Origin: Mesorhizobium norvegicum
Lineage (GTDB): Bacteria; Pseudomonadota; Alphaproteobacteria; Rhizobiales; Rhizobiaceae
Assembly: GCF_004919685.1 (NCBI RefSeq)
Contig: NZ_SMYZ01000036.1
Location: 61,323-125,322, forward strand
Reading direction: 5' to 3'
DNA length: 64,000 nt
A program made the translations under genes and the position numbers. Positions 16,617-26,245 of the stretch are shown in pieces. Below the pieces are notes generated by a model. It made no database searches, was not told the DNA's origin, and was given only the letters and a program-made list of their open reading frames with translations. Numbering within the stretch: the first letter of the stretch is position 1; each line of letters starts with the position of its first letter.

Positions 16617-17216
16617 ATGCCGCCCCGTTCCGCCGAAGCAAGCCGCAAGACCAAGGAAACCGACATCTCCGTGTCGGTCCATGTCGACGGCTCCGGCAAG
16701 TCGGATATCGCCACGGGGGTCGGCTTCTTCGACCATATGCTGGACCAGCTGTCGCGCCACTCCCTGATCGACATGACGGTCAAGGCGAAGGGCGACCTGC
16801 ATATCGACGACCATCACACGGTCGAGGACACCGGCATCGCGCTCGGCCAGGCGCTGGCCAAGGCGCTCGGCGAGCGGCGCGGCATCATGCGCTATGCCTC
16901 GATCGACCTTGCCATGGACGAGACGCTGACGCGCGCGGCGATCGACGTATCCGGCCGTCCGTTCCTGGTCTGGAATGTCTCCTTCTCGTCGCCGAAGATC
17001 GGCACGTTCGATACCGAACTGGTGCGCGAGTTCTTCCAGGCGCTGGCGCAGAATGCCGGCATCACGCTGCATGTCACCAACCATTATGGCGCCAACAACC
17101 ACCACATCGCCGAGACCTGCTTCAAGGCGGTGGCGCGTGCGCTGCGCGCGGCTCTCGAACGCGATCCGCGCCAGCCGGACGCGGTTCCCTCCACCAAGGG
17201 ATCGTTGAAGGGGTAA
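16617..17216 (+). CDS. hisB: Imidazoleglycerol-phosphate dehydratase
   Basis: Sixth step of histidine biosynthesis (IGP to imidazole-acetol phosphate). 199 residues, monofunctional, with Mn-binding histidine motifs [11 protein letters not shown] near 39–49, [11 protein letters not shown] near 66–76 and [15 protein letters not shown] near 158–172. First gene of the his cluster hisB–DUF2628–hisH–DUF1330–hisA–arginase-like–hisF–hisE. ATG 16617 has AAGGA upstream; an earlier GTG at 16590 is not needed. Confidence 0.97.
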   Translation: MPPRSAEASRKTKETDISVSVHVDGSGKSDIATGVGFFDHMLDQLSRHSLIDMTVKAKGDLHIDDHHTVEDTGIALGQALAKALGERRGIMRYASIDLAMDETLTRAAIDVSGRPFLVWNVSFSSPKIGTFDTELVREFFQALAQNAGITLHVTNHYGANNHHIAETCFKAVARALRAALERDPRQPDAVPSTKGSLKG

Positions 17217-17220
17217 GGCC

Positions 17221-17697
17221 ATGGCCAGCTATGTCGTGATGGAACCGCCCGGCCGCAGCGAGAAGGTCGATACGACGGCCTTTGTCCGCGATGGCTTCGC
17301 GTGGCTTGGTTTTCTGGTGCCGCCACTCTGGTTCGCCTGGCATCGGCTGTGGATCGAAGCAGCACTTGCCTTCGTCGTCATGGGCCTGCTTTCGATGCTG
17401 GGCCAGAAGCTTGGCCTTGGGCTGGCCGGCTCGCTGCTGTCGCTGCTGGTTTCGCTCTATGTCGGGCTGGAAGGGCAGGGCCTGCGCATATCGGCACTTC
17501 GCCGGCGCGGCTGGCACGAATGGGGCGTGGTACAAGCCGGCAGGCTTGACGATGCCGATATACGCTATGCGCTGGAGGCGGAAACGCTTGCCGAGGAGGC
17601 TGCGCCGGTGCCGCGCATGGTTCCCGATGCTACCCTTGCGCGCCCTTCGCAGCCGGGCATCGCGCTGGGGCTGACCCACATCCCGGGAAGAAGCTGA
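17221..17697 (+). CDS. DUF2628 membrane protein
   Basis: 158 residues: hydrophilic N-terminus ([16 protein letters not shown]), then two to three hydrophobic segments ([20 protein letters not shown]; the 45–80 region rich in Leu/Gly), then a soluble tail. This fits DUF2628, a family of unknown function commonly found between hisB and hisH in rhizobia. It lies 4 bases after hisB and 1 base before hisH, so it is part of the operon. Confidence 0.8.
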   Translation: MASYVVMEPPGRSEKVDTTAFVRDGFAWLGFLVPPLWFAWHRLWIEAALAFVVMGLLSMLGQKLGLGLAGSLLSLLVSLYVGLEGQGLRISALRRRGWHEWGVVQAGRLDDADIRYALEAETLAEEAAPVPRMVPDATLARPSQPGIALGLTHIPGRS

Positions 17698-17698
17698 C

Positions 17699-18349
17699 AT
17701 GCGGGTTGCGATCATCGACTACGGCTCGGGCAATCTGCGCTCGGCCACCAAGGCTTTCGAGCGCGCCGCGCGTGAAGCCGGCATATCGGCTGAGATCGAC
17801 CTGACAGCTGATGCCGAACGGGTCCGAACGGCCGACCGCATCGTCCTGCCCGGCGTCGGCGCCTATGCCGACTGCGCGGCCGGCCTGCATGCCGTCGAAG
17901 GCATGTGGGAAGCGGTCGAGGAGGTGGCTATCGACAAGGGCCGGCCGTTCCTCGGCATCTGCGTCGGCATGCAGCTGATGTCCGAGCGCGGCCTGGAAAA
18001 GACAATCACCAACGGCTTCGGCTGGATATCGGGTGACGTCAAGGAGATCACGCCGGCTGATCCGGCGCTGAAAATCCCGCAGATCGGCTGGAACACGATA
18101 GAACTCAAGCGCCAGCATCCGCTGTTTGCCGGCATTCCGACTGGCGCGGGCGGGCTGCACGCCTATTTCGTGCATTCCTATCATCTCGATGCGCGCAAGG
18201 CGGACGAGGTCCTGGCGGTCGCCGACTATGGCGGCCCGGTGACGGCGACCGTCGCCCGCGACAATCTCGTCGGTACGCAGTTCCATCCGGAGAAGAGCCA
18301 GGCACTGGGCCTGGCGCTGATCACCAATTTCCTGCGCTGGAGGCCCTAG
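17699..18349 (+). CDS. hisH: Imidazole glycerol phosphate synthase, glutamine amidotransferase subunit
   Basis: Glutaminase subunit that feeds ammonia to HisF (gene at 20292). 216 residues, triad visible: nucleophile Cys in GICVGMQLM near residue 87, and His/Glu in TQFHPEKSQ near 197–199. The oxyanion-strand motif LPGVGAY is near 50. The TAG stop is followed at once by a palindromic repeat. Confidence 0.96.
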   Translation: MRVAIIDYGSGNLRSATKAFERAAREAGISAEIDLTADAERVRTADRIVLPGVGAYADCAAGLHAVEGMWEAVEEVAIDKGRPFLGICVGMQLMSERGLEKTITNGFGWISGDVKEITPADPALKIPQIGWNTIELKRQHPLFAGIPTGAGGLHAYFVHSYHLDARKADEVLAVADYGGPVTATVARDNLVGTQFHPEKSQALGLALITNFLRWRP

Positions 18350-18396
18350 AGCATGATCCCGAAAAGTGGCCCCCGGTTTTCGGAAGAGATCATGCT
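18350..18396. repeat. Short palindromic repeat (GATCATGC-arm type)
   Basis: AGCATGATCCCGAAAAGTGG … CCGGTTTTCGG … GATCATGCT, starting one base after the hisH stop and ending 18 bases before the DUF1330 start. It may form an mRNA hairpin inside the his operon. Confidence 0.82.
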
Positions 18397-18414
18397 TAAG
18401 CAAAGGGATAAATC

Positions 18415-18705
18415 ATGAGCAAGAAGGGCTACTGGATGGTGATGATCGATGTCCGCGATCCCGAGGTTTACAAGCAGTACATCGAGGCGAATGCCGTCGC
18501 CTTTGCCAAATACGGTGCGAAATTCCCCGTGCGCGCCGGGCGCCATGAGAGCCCGGAAGGACCAACCGGCAACCGTCATGTGCTGGTGGAGTTCGAATCC
18601 TACGACAAGGCGGTCGAATGCTATCATTCGCCGGAATATCAGCATGCCTCGAAATTCCGGCTTGCCGCCTCATCAGGCCATTTCGTCATCGTTGAAGGTG
18701 CCTGA
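18415..18705 (+). CDS. DUF1330 domain protein
   Basis: 96 residues with the dimeric alpha+beta barrel layout of DUF1330: [20 protein letters not shown] at the N-terminus, then [20 protein letters not shown], then [13 protein letters not shown] near 71–83. Function unknown; the family resembles small monooxygenase-like dimers. It lies between hisH and hisA, 4 bases before hisA, so it is cotranscribed with histidine genes. Confidence 0.87.
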   Translation: MSKKGYWMVMIDVRDPEVYKQYIEANAVAFAKYGAKFPVRAGRHESPEGPTGNRHVLVEFESYDKAVECYHSPEYQHASKFRLAASSGHFVIVEGA

Positions 18706-18709
18706 ACGG

Positions 18710-19459
18710 ATGATCCTTTTCCCCGCCATCGACCTCAAGGACGGCCAGTGCGTGCGCCTCAAGCACGGCGACATGGCGACCGCCACTATCTACAATGACG
18801 ACCCGGCGGCCCAGGCCAAAGCCTTCGAGCAACAGGGCTTCGAATGGCTGCATGTCGTCGACCTCAACGGCGCCTTCCAGGGCCAGAGCGTCAACAGTGC
18901 GGCGGTCGGCGCGATCCTCAAGGCGACGAAGAATCCGGTGCAGCTCGGCGGCGGCATCCGCACGCTGGCGCAGATCGAGGACTGGCTCGATCGCGGGCTG
19001 GCCCGCGTCATCCTCGGCACGGTGGCGGTGCGCGATCCCGATCTGGTCAAGCAGGCCTGCAAGGCATTCCCGGGCAAGGTGGCCGTCGGCATCGACGCCA
19101 AGGGCGGCAAGGTGGCCGTCGAGGGCTGGGCCGAGGCGTCGAGCCTCGGCGTCATCGAGGTGGCGAAGAAGTTCGAGGGCGCCGGCGTTGCCGCCATCAT
19201 CTACACCGACATCGACCGCGACGGCGTGCTGACCGGCATCAACTGGGACGCCACCATCGACCTTGCCGACGCAGTGTCTATTCCCGTCATCGCCTCCGGC
19301 GGCCTCGCCTCGATCGCCGACATCGTGCGCATGACCATGCCCGATGCGCAAAAGCTCGAAGGCGCGATTTCGGGCCGCGCGCTCTATGATGGCCGCATCG
19401 ATCCGGCGGAGGCTCTGGCGATCCTGCAAGGCCGGCCGGCGGCGGAGACGCGACCGTGA
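18710..19459 (+). CDS. hisA: Phosphoribosylformimino-5-aminoimidazole carboxamide ribotide isomerase
   Basis: Histidine pathway isomerase (ProFAR to PRFAR), a (beta/alpha)8 barrel of 249 residues. Catalytic Asp in [14 protein letters not shown] near residue 8, phosphate-binding QLGGGIRT near 80–87, second catalytic Asp in [13 protein letters not shown] near 165–177, and ASGGLAS near 200. ATG 18710 gives the canonical [12 protein letters not shown] start; longer frames upstream overlap the DUF1330 gene. Confidence 0.96.
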   Translation: MILFPAIDLKDGQCVRLKHGDMATATIYNDDPAAQAKAFEQQGFEWLHVVDLNGAFQGQSVNSAAVGAILKATKNPVQLGGGIRTLAQIEDWLDRGLARVILGTVAVRDPDLVKQACKAFPGKVAVGIDAKGGKVAVEGWAEASSLGVIEVAKKFEGAGVAAIIYTDIDRDGVLTGINWDATIDLADAVSIPVIASGGLASIADIVRMTMPDAQKLEGAISGRALYDGRIDPAEALAILQGRPAAETRP

Positions 19460-20292
19460 AAATCTCCATCATCCTGGCGTCCTATGACAGTGGTCACTAC
19501 CATGGCGGCATGGGCCAGGGTCCGGATGCGCTGATATCGGGCGGTCTCGTCGACGCGCTGACCATGGCCGGCCATGACGTTACGGTGGAAGACATCGGCA
19601 GGGTCGGAGACATCCAGGAGCGCGAGATCGCCACCGGCTTTGCCGTCTGCAACGCGGTTGCGGCCGAGGTTCGCCTTGCTCGTGACGCCGGTCGGTTTCC
19701 AATCGTCCTTGCCGGAAATTGCCTGACCAGTGCAGGTGCTGTCGCCGGCGAAGCCGCCGATGCGATCATCTGGGCCGACCAGCATGGCGACCTCAACACG
19801 CCCGAGACATCCATCTACGGCTTTCTCGACGGCATGGCGCTGGCGACAGTGCTCGGCCTGTGTTGGCGTCCGATGGCATCAGCCATTCCCGGCTTCAAGC
19901 CGATCGATCCGTCGCGCTGCGTGCTCGTCAACGCCCGCGATCTCGATGCGGCTGAAAAACAGCTTCTCGAGACATTGCCGATCGTCCGGACGGAATGCTC
20001 CGGGGTAGCCCAGGCGACTGAAAGACTGAAGGTCGCCGGCGCCAAGCGCGTGCACATGCATCTCGATCTAGACGTGCACGATCCCCAGGACTTGCAGGCC
20101 AACCGCTACGTCACATCAGGTGGGCCGAGCCCGGAACAGTTGCGCGACGCGGCCTGCGCCATGGCGCTTGCGGTGCCGGTCGTCGGCATCACCGTCTCCG
20201 CCTATGATCCGGCTTTCGACGGGCAGTCCGATGTTCCGCCGCTGGTCGGCCAGTTGCTCAACGATCTCATCGCCACGATAGAGGGAAGGTGA
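19456..20292 (+). CDS. Arginase/agmatinase-fold protein inside the his operon
   Basis: 278 residues of the ureohydrolase (arginase) superfamily. Two metal-ligand motifs are intact: DQHGD (D-x-H-x-D) near residues 112–116, and HLDLDVHDP (D-x-D-x-x-D) near 200–208. The first motif, normally GGDHS, reads AGNCLTS near 91–97, so the usual His ligand is replaced. The GTG start overlaps the hisA stop (GTGA) and the stop overlaps the hisF start, so it is translationally coupled to both. Substrate unknown; it may be a formimidoyl- or guanidino-hydrolase variant or a non-catalytic relative. Confidence 0.78.
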   Translation: MKISIILASYDSGHYHGGMGQGPDALISGGLVDALTMAGHDVTVEDIGRVGDIQEREIATGFAVCNAVAAEVRLARDAGRFPIVLAGNCLTSAGAVAGEAADAIIWADQHGDLNTPETSIYGFLDGMALATVLGLCWRPMASAIPGFKPIDPSRCVLVNARDLDAAEKQLLETLPIVRTECSGVAQATERLKVAGAKRVHMHLDLDVHDPQDLQANRYVTSGGPSPEQLRDAACAMALAVPVVGITVSAYDPAFDGQSDVPPLVGQLLNDLIATIEGR

Positions 20293-21083
20293 TGCTGAAA
20301 GCCCGTGTCATCCCCTGCCTCGACGTCAAGAACGGTCGCGTCGTCAAGGGCGTCAACTTCGTCGATCTCATCGACGCCGGCGATCCGGTCGAGGCGGCCA
20401 AGGCCTATGATGCGGCCGGTGCCGACGAGCTCTGCTTCCTCGACATCACCGCTTCGTCCGACAATCGCGAGACCATCTTCGACGTCATCGCCCGCACCGC
20501 CGAACAATGCTTCATGCCGCTGACCGTCGGCGGCGGCGTGCGCCAGGTCGCCGATATCAGGAAGCTGCTGCTGGCCGGTGCCGACAAGGTGTCGATCAAC
20601 ACGGCGGCGGTGAAGAATCCGGATTTCGTCGCGGAAGCCGCCGACAAGTTCGGCAACCAGTGCATCGTCGTCGCCATCGACGCCAAGAAAGTGTCGGGCA
20701 CCAGTGAGGCCGATCGCTGGGAGATCTTCACCCATGGCGGGCGTGAGAAGACCGGCATCGACGCGGTCGAATTCGCGCGCCAAATGGTCGATCGCGGCGC
20801 CGGCGAGATCCTGCTGACGTCGATGGATCGTGACGGCACCAAGGCCGGCTACGACATCGCGCTGACCCGCGCGATTGCAGATGCGGTGCGCGCGCCGGTG
20901 ATCGCTTCCGGCGGCGTCGGCACGCTCGACCACATGGTCGAAGGCATTCGCGATGGCCATGCCGGCGCGGTGCTGGCGGCGTCCATCTTTCATTTCGGTA
21001 CCTACACGATAGCGCAGGCCAAGGCGCATATGGCTGCCGCAGGGCTGCCGATGCGGCTGGACTCCCTCGGTAATCGGTCTTAA
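20292..21083 (+). CDS. hisF: Imidazole glycerol phosphate synthase, cyclase subunit
   Basis: Synthase subunit that uses ammonia from HisH to form IGP and AICAR. 263 residues, (beta/alpha)8 barrel starting [20 protein letters not shown] with catalytic Asp near residue 11, TVGGGVRQ near 81–88, [15 protein letters not shown] with the second catalytic Asp near 175–190, and IASGGVGT near 203. ATG 20292 overlaps the upstream stop; a GTG one codon earlier (20289) is the alternative. Confidence 0.97.
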   Translation: MLKARVIPCLDVKNGRVVKGVNFVDLIDAGDPVEAAKAYDAAGADELCFLDITASSDNRETIFDVIARTAEQCFMPLTVGGGVRQVADIRKLLLAGADKVSINTAAVKNPDFVAEAADKFGNQCIVVAIDAKKVSGTSEADRWEIFTHGGREKTGIDAVEFARQMVDRGAGEILLTSMDRDGTKAGYDIALTRAIADAVRAPVIASGGVGTLDHMVEGIRDGHAGAVLAASIFHFGTYTIAQAKAHMAAAGLPMRLDSLGNRS

Positions 21084-21092
21084 ACGGCGGCC

Positions 21093-21416
21093 ATGACCGA
21101 GTTTTCGCTGTCAGATCTTGAAGAAACCATCAGGGAACGCGCCCATTCCGGTGATCCGGATTCCTGGACGGCAAAACTGTTCGCGCGCGGCATCGACAAG
21201 GCGGCGCAGAAGCTCGGCGAAGAGGCGGTCGAGACCGTGATTGCCGCCGTCAAGGGCGACAAACAGGCCCTCGTTTCGGAAAGTGCCGATCTTATATATC
21301 ATTGGCTCGTCGTTCTCGGCCTCTCCGGGGTTCCGTTGAGCGATGTGCTTAGGGAACTCGAAGGCCGCACCGGGCGTTCGGGCATCGCCGAGAAGGCGTC
21401 ACGGCCCAAGGGCTGA
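21093..21416 (+). CDS. hisE: Phosphoribosyl-ATP diphosphatase
   Basis: Hydrolyses phosphoribosyl-ATP to phosphoribosyl-AMP. 107 residues, all-alpha MazG-like fold with [13 protein letters not shown] near residues 40–52 (metal-binding Glu residues) and [14 protein letters not shown] near 62–75. It is a stand-alone HisE; the hisI partner is not in this window. 9 bases after hisF. Confidence 0.95.
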   Translation: MTEFSLSDLEETIRERAHSGDPDSWTAKLFARGIDKAAQKLGEEAVETVIAAVKGDKQALVSESADLIYHWLVVLGLSGVPLSDVLRELEGRTGRSGIAEKASRPKG

Positions 21417-21439
21417 CCGCGAGGAGGGCAGGTATCTCG

Positions 21440-22399
21440 ATGGATCAGCTCGCGCCAACCGAGAAATATTCCCCCTTTCGTTTCTTCTCCGCCGAGCAAT
21501 GGTCGCAATTCCGCGCCGACACGCCGCTGACGCTGAGCGCGGATGAATTCCGCCGCCTGCGTTCGCTCAACGACCCGGTCGACCTCGAAGAGGTCAAGCG
21601 CATCTATCTGTCGCTGTCGCGGCTTCTGTCCGCGCATGTCGAGGCGAGCCAACTGCTGTTTCGGCAGCGCCAGGCCTTCTTCAATGCGGTGGACATCGTC
21701 AAGACGCCTTTCATCATCGGCATTGCCGGTTCCGTCGCGGTCGGCAAATCGACCACGGCGCGCGTGCTGAAGGAGCTGTTGGCGCGTTGGCCGTCGAGCC
21801 CCAAGGTCGATCTCATCACCACCGACGGCTTCCTGCTGCCCAACGAGGTGCTGCGCCGCGAAAACCTGATGGAACGCAAGGGCTTTCCCGACAGCTATGA
21901 TGTCGGCGCGCTGCTGCGCTTCCTCTCGGGCATCAAGTCGGCGCTGCCCAATGTCCGCGCGCCGGTCTATTCGCACCTCACCTACGACGTCATTCCCGGC
22001 GAGTTCGTCACCATCGACCGGCCTGACATCCTGATCTTCGAAGGCATCAATGTCCTGCAGCCCGGCAAGCTGCCGCAGGACGGCAAGATCGTGCCCTTCC
22101 TGTCGGACTTCTTCGACTTCGCCATCTATATCGATGCCGACGAGAAGCTGATCCACGAGTGGTACATTTCCCGCTTCATGCGGTTGCGCGAGACCGCCTT
22201 CCGCAATCCGGACTCCTTCTTTCACCGCTACTCGCAGCTTTCGGAGGATTCGGCCCGCGCCATCGCCGAAGGCCTGTGGACCAACATCAACCTGAAGAAT
22301 CTGCGCGAGAACATCCTGCCGACGCGGGCCCGCGCCGACTTGATCCTGCGCAAGGGCGCCGACCACCTGATCGAGGAAGTGGCGCTCAGGAAGCTGTGA
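21440..22399 (+). CDS. coaA: Type I pantothenate kinase
   Basis: First step of coenzyme A synthesis (pantothenate to 4'-phosphopantothenate). 319 residues with Walker [15 protein letters not shown] near residues 96–109, TTDGFLLPN near 132–140 and YSHLTYDV near 179. Length and motifs are typical of prokaryotic CoaA. It lies 23 bases after hisE, so it probably belongs to the his transcript. Its last 14 bases overlap the convergent alkB gene. Confidence 0.97.
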   Translation: MDQLAPTEKYSPFRFFSAEQWSQFRADTPLTLSADEFRRLRSLNDPVDLEEVKRIYLSLSRLLSAHVEASQLLFRQRQAFFNAVDIVKTPFIIGIAGSVAVGKSTTARVLKELLARWPSSPKVDLITTDGFLLPNEVLRRENLMERKGFPDSYDVGALLRFLSGIKSALPNVRAPVYSHLTYDVIPGEFVTIDRPDILIFEGINVLQPGKLPQDGKIVPFLSDFFDFAIYIDADEKLIHEWYISRFMRLRETAFRNPDSFFHRYSQLSEDSARAIAEGLWTNINLKNLRENILPTRARADLILRKGADHLIEEVALRKL

Positions 22400-23015
22400 C
22401 GGCCGGCTTCGTCACCCGTCGCAGCGTCAGATTGATCCGCCCGCCATTCTTCAGCAGCGCCGAGGTCGAGGGGTAGATTCGATCGACGCCGTGGAAGCTG
22501 AGGCGACCCTCGCCGCCGAGCACCACGACGTCGCCGCTTTTCAGCCGGAACGACTTTGTGCCGCCCTCACGCGTCGTCTGGCCGACCCTGAACAGGCAAT
22601 CGTCGCCCAATGACACGGAAACCACCGGCGCCGAAAAGTCGGCCTCGTCGCGGTCCTGATGCAGGCCAATTTTTGCGTCCGGCGTGTAGAAATTGACCAG
22701 GCATGCTTCCGGTGGGTGCGCATAGCCCGATACCTGCCGCCACAGCTCGAGCAGCGCCTCCGGGATTGGCGGCCATGGCGCTCCGGTCACCGGATGCGTC
22801 GGCTGGTAGCGATAGCCATGCTCCTTGTCGGTGACCCAGCCGAGCGGGCCGCAATTGGTCATGCGCACGCTCATCTCCTTACCGGTGCGCGGCATGGCCG
22901 GCACGAACAGCGGCGCTTGCTGCACGATGCTTCTCACCGCCTCGACCAGCGCTTCCTGCACGGTGCGGGACAGGTAGGCCGGCATGTGGCGGACGCCTTT
23001 GGGCAGGACGAGCAT
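22386..23015 (-). CDS. alkB: AlkB-type 2-oxoglutarate/Fe(II) dioxygenase
   Basis: Repairs alkylated DNA bases (1-methyladenine, 3-methylcytosine) by oxidative demethylation. 209 residues with the Fe-binding H-x-D in [11 protein letters not shown] near residue 118, the distal His in [11 protein letters not shown] near 172, and the 2-oxoglutarate-binding Arg pair in [10 protein letters not shown] near 193–202. It is convergent with coaA and overlaps its end by 14 bases. Start ATG 23015. Confidence 0.93.
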   Translation of the reverse strand: MLVLPKGVRHMPAYLSRTVQEALVEAVRSIVQQAPLFVPAMPRTGKEMSVRMTNCGPLGWVTDKEHGYRYQPTHPVTGAPWPPIPEALLELWRQVSGYAHPPEACLVNFYTPDAKIGLHQDRDEADFSAPVVSVSLGDDCLFRVGQTTREGGTKSFRLKSGDVVVLGGEGRLSFHGVDRIYPSTSALLKNGGRINLTLRRVTKPAVTAS

Positions 23016-23070
23016 GAGGTTGGTCGCTTGATCCGTTCGTCAAAGGCCAAGCATGCCATCGCCAAATGAA

Positions 23071-23094
23071 AACGGCGACCCGAAAGCCGCCGTT
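23071..23094 (-). terminator. Possible terminator after the Kbp/LysM gene
   Basis: 7-bp stem AACGGCG/CGCCGTT with a 10-base loop, followed on the minus strand by TTTTCATTT. It lies downstream of the LysM-protein gene and just upstream of alkB. Confidence 0.5.
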
Positions 23095-23111
23095 CTACCT
23101 CTTTGTTTAAC

Positions 23112-23180
23112 ACAATTCCCAAGGGAAAGCGCTATGCGCTTTTCCCGGGAAAACCGTTTCACACTTTTCCTGGAATTGCT
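23112..23180. repeat. Palindromic repeat (GCAATTCC-arm type, extended)
   Basis: Arms CAATTCC (23113–23119) and GGAATTG (23172–23178) enclose GGGAAAGCGC/GCGCTTTTCCC and the core AAAACCGTTTCACACTTTT, the inverse of the core seen at 11928 and 47751. It lies between alkB and the LysM gene. Confidence 0.72.
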
Positions 23181-23205
23181 CTTGGCAAATTGGCAGTCGC
23201 CCCGA

Positions 23206-23679
23206 TCAGGCGAGATCTGGAATGCGCAGCACCTGGCCCGGATAGATCTTGTCGGGATGGGTCAGCATCGGCTTGTTGGCCTCGAAGATGACCGTGTTCT
23301 TCGCGCCCTTGCCCTTGCCGTAGCTCTTCTCGGCGATCTTCCAGAGATTGTCACCCTTCTGGACGGTGTAGAAAGTTGGCTCCTTGGCCGGGGCAGCGGC
23401 CGTGCCTGCCTCTGGGGCGACCTGCAGCTCGTCCGCCTGCACCTTGGAGACGCCGAGCGTGTTGCCGACGGCGATGACCGCCTTTTCGAAGATCGACTGA
23501 TCCTTGACCACACCCTTCAGCACCGCCGTGTCGCCCTTGACGACGACCTCGACGCCATCGGTGCCGAGCTTGTGCGAATCGAGTTCCTTCTTGAGTGTGT
23601 CGGCCGTGGGTGCGGCTTCTTCGTCGCCGCCGATGCCCAGTTTCTTGCCGACGCTCTTGACGAAATCGAACATGCCCAT
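23206..23679 (-). CDS. kbp: BON–LysM protein of the Kbp (YgaU) family
   Basis: 157 residues: N-terminal MGMFDFVKSVGKKLG, a BON domain around residues 30–90 (VEVVVKGDTAVLKGVVKDQ), an Ala/Pro linker, and a C-terminal LysM domain (FYTVQKGDNLWKIAEKSYG near 103–121; IYPGQVLRIP at the end). E. coli Kbp has the same order and binds K+ in the cytoplasm. No signal peptide is visible, which supports Kbp rather than a wall-bound LysM protein. Confidence 0.85.
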   Translation of the reverse strand: MGMFDFVKSVGKKLGIGGDEEAAPTADTLKKELDSHKLGTDGVEVVVKGDTAVLKGVVKDQSIFEKAVIAVGNTLGVSKVQADELQVAPEAGTAAAPAKEPTFYTVQKGDNLWKIAEKSYGKGKGAKNTVIFEANKPMLTHPDKIYPGQVLRIPDLA

Positions 23680-23768
23680 CTTTGGTCTCCCTTGCTATGG
23701 CAATGGTGGAACCTTGCATCTGCGGTTCAAAATGGGAAGTCGTTTTGTGCGCGCGATTGGTGTGGTGC

Positions 23769-24206
23769 TTAATCGTTCTCCACTCGGCCGCGCAGTTTCT
23801 TGATCGTGCCGCGTCCGGCCTTGCTCTTCAGCCGCCGCTCCACCGCGCCTTTCGATGGCCGCGTCTTCTTGCGCGGCGGCGGCGGCGGTTCGGCGGCCTT
23901 GGCGACCAGTGCCGTAAGCCGTGCCCGAGCGTCCGCCCGGTTCTGTTCCTGGGTGCGGAAGCGACCTGCCTCGATGACGATGACACCGTCCTTGGTGGCA
24001 CGCTGGCCGGCAAGCTTGATCGTCCGCTCGCGCACGCGCTCCGACAGGCCCGTTGCGTTGGCCGCATCGAAGCGCAGCTGCACCGCTGTCGCTACCTTGT
24101 TGACGTTCTGGCCGCCGGGACCGGACGAGCGGATGAAGTCCTCGTGCAGGTCGCCCGGGTAGATCACCGCATCGCCTGATATGATGATGTTGTCGTCGCT
24201 CGCCAT
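23769..24206 (-). CDS. arfB: Alternative ribosome-rescue factor ArfB (class I release-factor-like hydrolase)
   Basis: Peptidyl-tRNA hydrolase that rescues stalled ribosomes (ArfB/YaeJ, mitochondrial ICT1 type). 145 residues: the catalytic GGQ loop in SSGPGGQNVNKV near residues 27–38 and a basic C-terminal tail rich in Lys/Arg (PPPRKKTRPSKGAVERRLKS) that would enter the mRNA channel. Codon-recognition domains of RF1/RF2 are absent, as expected. Confidence 0.93.
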   Translation of the reverse strand: MASDDNIIISGDAVIYPGDLHEDFIRSSGPGGQNVNKVATAVQLRFDAANATGLSERVRERTIKLAGQRATKDGVIVIEAGRFRTQEQNRADARARLTALVAKAAEPPPPPRKKTRPSKGAVERRLKSKAGRGTIKKLRGRVEND

Positions 24207-24230
24207 GCCGCAGTCATGGCGCGGCAGATC

Positions 24231-24264
24231 AAAAAAGAAAAGGCCCGATCGAAACCGGGCCTTT
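24231..24264 (-). terminator. Rho-independent terminator of pckA
   Basis: Nine-bp stem AAAGGCCCG/CGGGCCTTT (24239–24247 with 24256–24264), then on the minus strand TTCTTTTTT. It begins 28 bases after the pckA stop. Confidence 0.88.
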
Positions 24265-24291
24265 CAACGACAGCTGAGTCCGATGGCGCGA

Positions 24292-25902
24292 TTACTCCGC
24301 CGCTTCCTGCATGCGCGGCGCCGCCCCCAGCACCACGGCGTCGACATGGCTTTCGAATTTCTCGAAGTTGACGGCGAACATGCCGACCAGTTTTGCCGCC
24401 TGCCGGTCATAGCCGGCCTTGTCGGCCCAGGTCGAGCGCGGGTCGAGAATAGCGCTGTCGACGCCTCGAACCGCCACCGGCACCTCGAAACCGAAATGGG
24501 CATCGGTGCGGAACTCGGCCGTCTTCAGCGAGCCGTCGAGTGCGGCGGCAAGCAAGGCCCGCGTCGCCTTGATCGGCATGCGCTTGCCGGTGCCGTAGGC
24601 GCCGCCGGTCCAGCCGGTGTTGACCAGCCAGCAATCGGCGTCATGGCGGGCAATCAGTTCGCGCAGCAGATTGCCGTATTCCGATGGATGGCGCGGCATG
24701 AACGGCGCGCCGAAACAGGTCGAAAACGTCGCTTCGGGCTCGGTTACGCCCTTTTCGGTTCCGGCCACCTTGGCGGTGTAGCCGGAGAGGAAATGATACA
24801 TCGCCTGCGCCGGGGTCAGCCGCGCGATCGGCGGCATCACCCCGAACGCATCGGCGGTCAGCATGATGATGTTCTTCGGATGATTGGCGCGCCCGGTCTT
24901 GCTGGCGTTGGGGATGAAGTCCAACGGGTAGGCGCAGCGTGTGTTCTCGGTCAGCCTTCCGTCGTTGAAATCCGGCACGCCATCAGCGTCGAGCACGACA
25001 TTTTCCAGCACGGTGCCGAAGCGCTGCGTGGTGGCAAAGATTTCCGGCTCGGCTTCCGCCGACAGCTTGATCGTCTTGGCGTAGCAGCCGCCTTCGAAAT
25101 TGAAGATGCCGTGCGGCCCCCAGCCATGCTCGTCGTCGCCGATCAGCGTGCGTGAGGGATCGGCCGAGAGCGTCGTCTTGCCGGTGCCCGACAGGCCGAA
25201 GAAGATGGCGGCGTCGCCGGCCGCACCCTCATTGGCCGAGCAATGCATCGGCATCACGCCTTTCGCCGGCAACAGATAGTTGAGCATGGTGAACACCGAC
25301 TTCTTCATCTCGCCGGCATAGGAGGTGCCGCCGATCAGCACGATCTTGCGCGAAAGATCCACGGCGATCACCGTTTCGGTGCGGCTGCCGTGGCGGACGG
25401 GATCGGCGCGGAAGGACGGCAGGTCGATGATCGTCATGTCAGGCACGAAATGCTCGAGCTCGGCGGCATCCGGACGGATGAGCAGATTGCGGATGAACAG
25501 CGAGTGCCAGGCAAATTCGGTGATCACCCTGGTGGGCAGCTTCAGCTCCGCATCGGCGCCGCCGACCAGATCCTGGACGTAAAGATCCTTGTCCGCGGCA
25601 TGCGCTTGGAAATCGGCAAGCAGCGTGTCGAACTGGGCCGGCGAGATCGCCTTGTTGTTGTCCCACCAGACATGCGGTTCTGTGGCGCCATCGCGGACGA
25701 CGAACTTGTCCTTGGGCGAGCGGCCGGTGTGCTGGCCGGTCTCGGCGACCAGCGCGCCATGGGCGGTCAACCGGGCTTCGCCGCGCCGGATCGATTCCTC
25801 ATAAAGAGCAGCCGCACCGAAATTATAACGCACCACGCCGGTGGTTTTCAGGCCGATATGATCGATCGCACAGGCAGAATTGCGTTTGCCGACTTCCGAC
25901 AT
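24292..25902 (-). CDS. pckA: Phosphoenolpyruvate carboxykinase (ATP)
   Basis: Gluconeogenic enzyme (oxaloacetate + ATP to PEP). 536 residues. [10 protein letters not shown] near residues 57–66, [16 protein letters not shown] (kinase-1a, Walker A) near 233–248, and IGDDEHGWG (kinase-2) near 255 identify it. ATG 25902 follows AAGAAGGGA and gives MSEVGKRNS; an upstream extension to 26004 enters the A/T-rich promoter region. It diverges from chvI, the conserved rhizobial arrangement; in S. meliloti pckA expression depends on C4-dicarboxylate or acid-stress circuits. Confidence 0.97.
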   Translation of the reverse strand: MSEVGKRNSACAIDHIGLKTTGVVRYNFGAAALYEESIRRGEARLTAHGALVAETGQHTGRSPKDKFVVRDGATEPHVWWDNNKAISPAQFDTLLADFQAHAADKDLYVQDLVGGADAELKLPTRVITEFAWHSLFIRNLLIRPDAAELEHFVPDMTIIDLPSFRADPVRHGSRTETVIAVDLSRKIVLIGGTSYAGEMKKSVFTMLNYLLPAKGVMPMHCSANEGAAGDAAIFFGLSGTGKTTLSADPSRTLIGDDEHGWGPHGIFNFEGGCYAKTIKLSAEAEPEIFATTQRFGTVLENVVLDADGVPDFNDGRLTENTRCAYPLDFIPNASKTGRANHPKNIIMLTADAFGVMPPIARLTPAQAMYHFLSGYTAKVAGTEKGVTEPEATFSTCFGAPFMPRHPSEYGNLLRELIARHDADCWLVNTGWTGGAYGTGKRMPIKATRALLAAALDGSLKTAEFRTDAHFGFEVPVAVRGVDSAILDPRSTWADKAGYDRQAAKLVGMFAVNFEKFESHVDAVVLGAAPRMQEAAE

Positions 25903-26245
25903 GGGTGTCCCTTCTTGGATTTGCCGCATCTTTGCCGGCACCTTTCCGGCATGCCCGCACCGCAGGCTGAGATGGTCAGAACCAGAAAAGCCAAATGATA
26001 TCAAATCATTAATCGATTTAAATATTTTGAAAGTTGTTTAAATCGTTTATATGTGCAAAAAGTTTCGCGGTTGCCCAAAGGATTGGCGATGTTCGTTCGT
26101 CCAATCCATATCGAGGTAGGATTGTGGCCGCCGGCATGCCGCGCGTGACAGCGGACAAGGCCTATGCCACATTTTGTACCTAATTTGTCCTGCAAAAGCC
26201 CCTTCTCTACGAAAGAAGGGACAGCTCATGAGGGAGCCGCTTGAA
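25903..26245. promoter_or_regulatory. Divergent pckA/chvI promoter region with an inverted repeat
   Basis: 343 bases without a gene. Bases 25995–26060 are strongly A/T-rich and contain the inverted repeat CGATTTAAA (26014–26022) / TTTAAATCG (26037–26045), a plausible operator or pckA promoter element. Near the chvI end, CCTTCT (26201–26206) and AGAAGG (26214–26219) form a hairpin that would include the AGAAGGGA segment upstream of the ATG at 26228. Confidence 0.45.
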
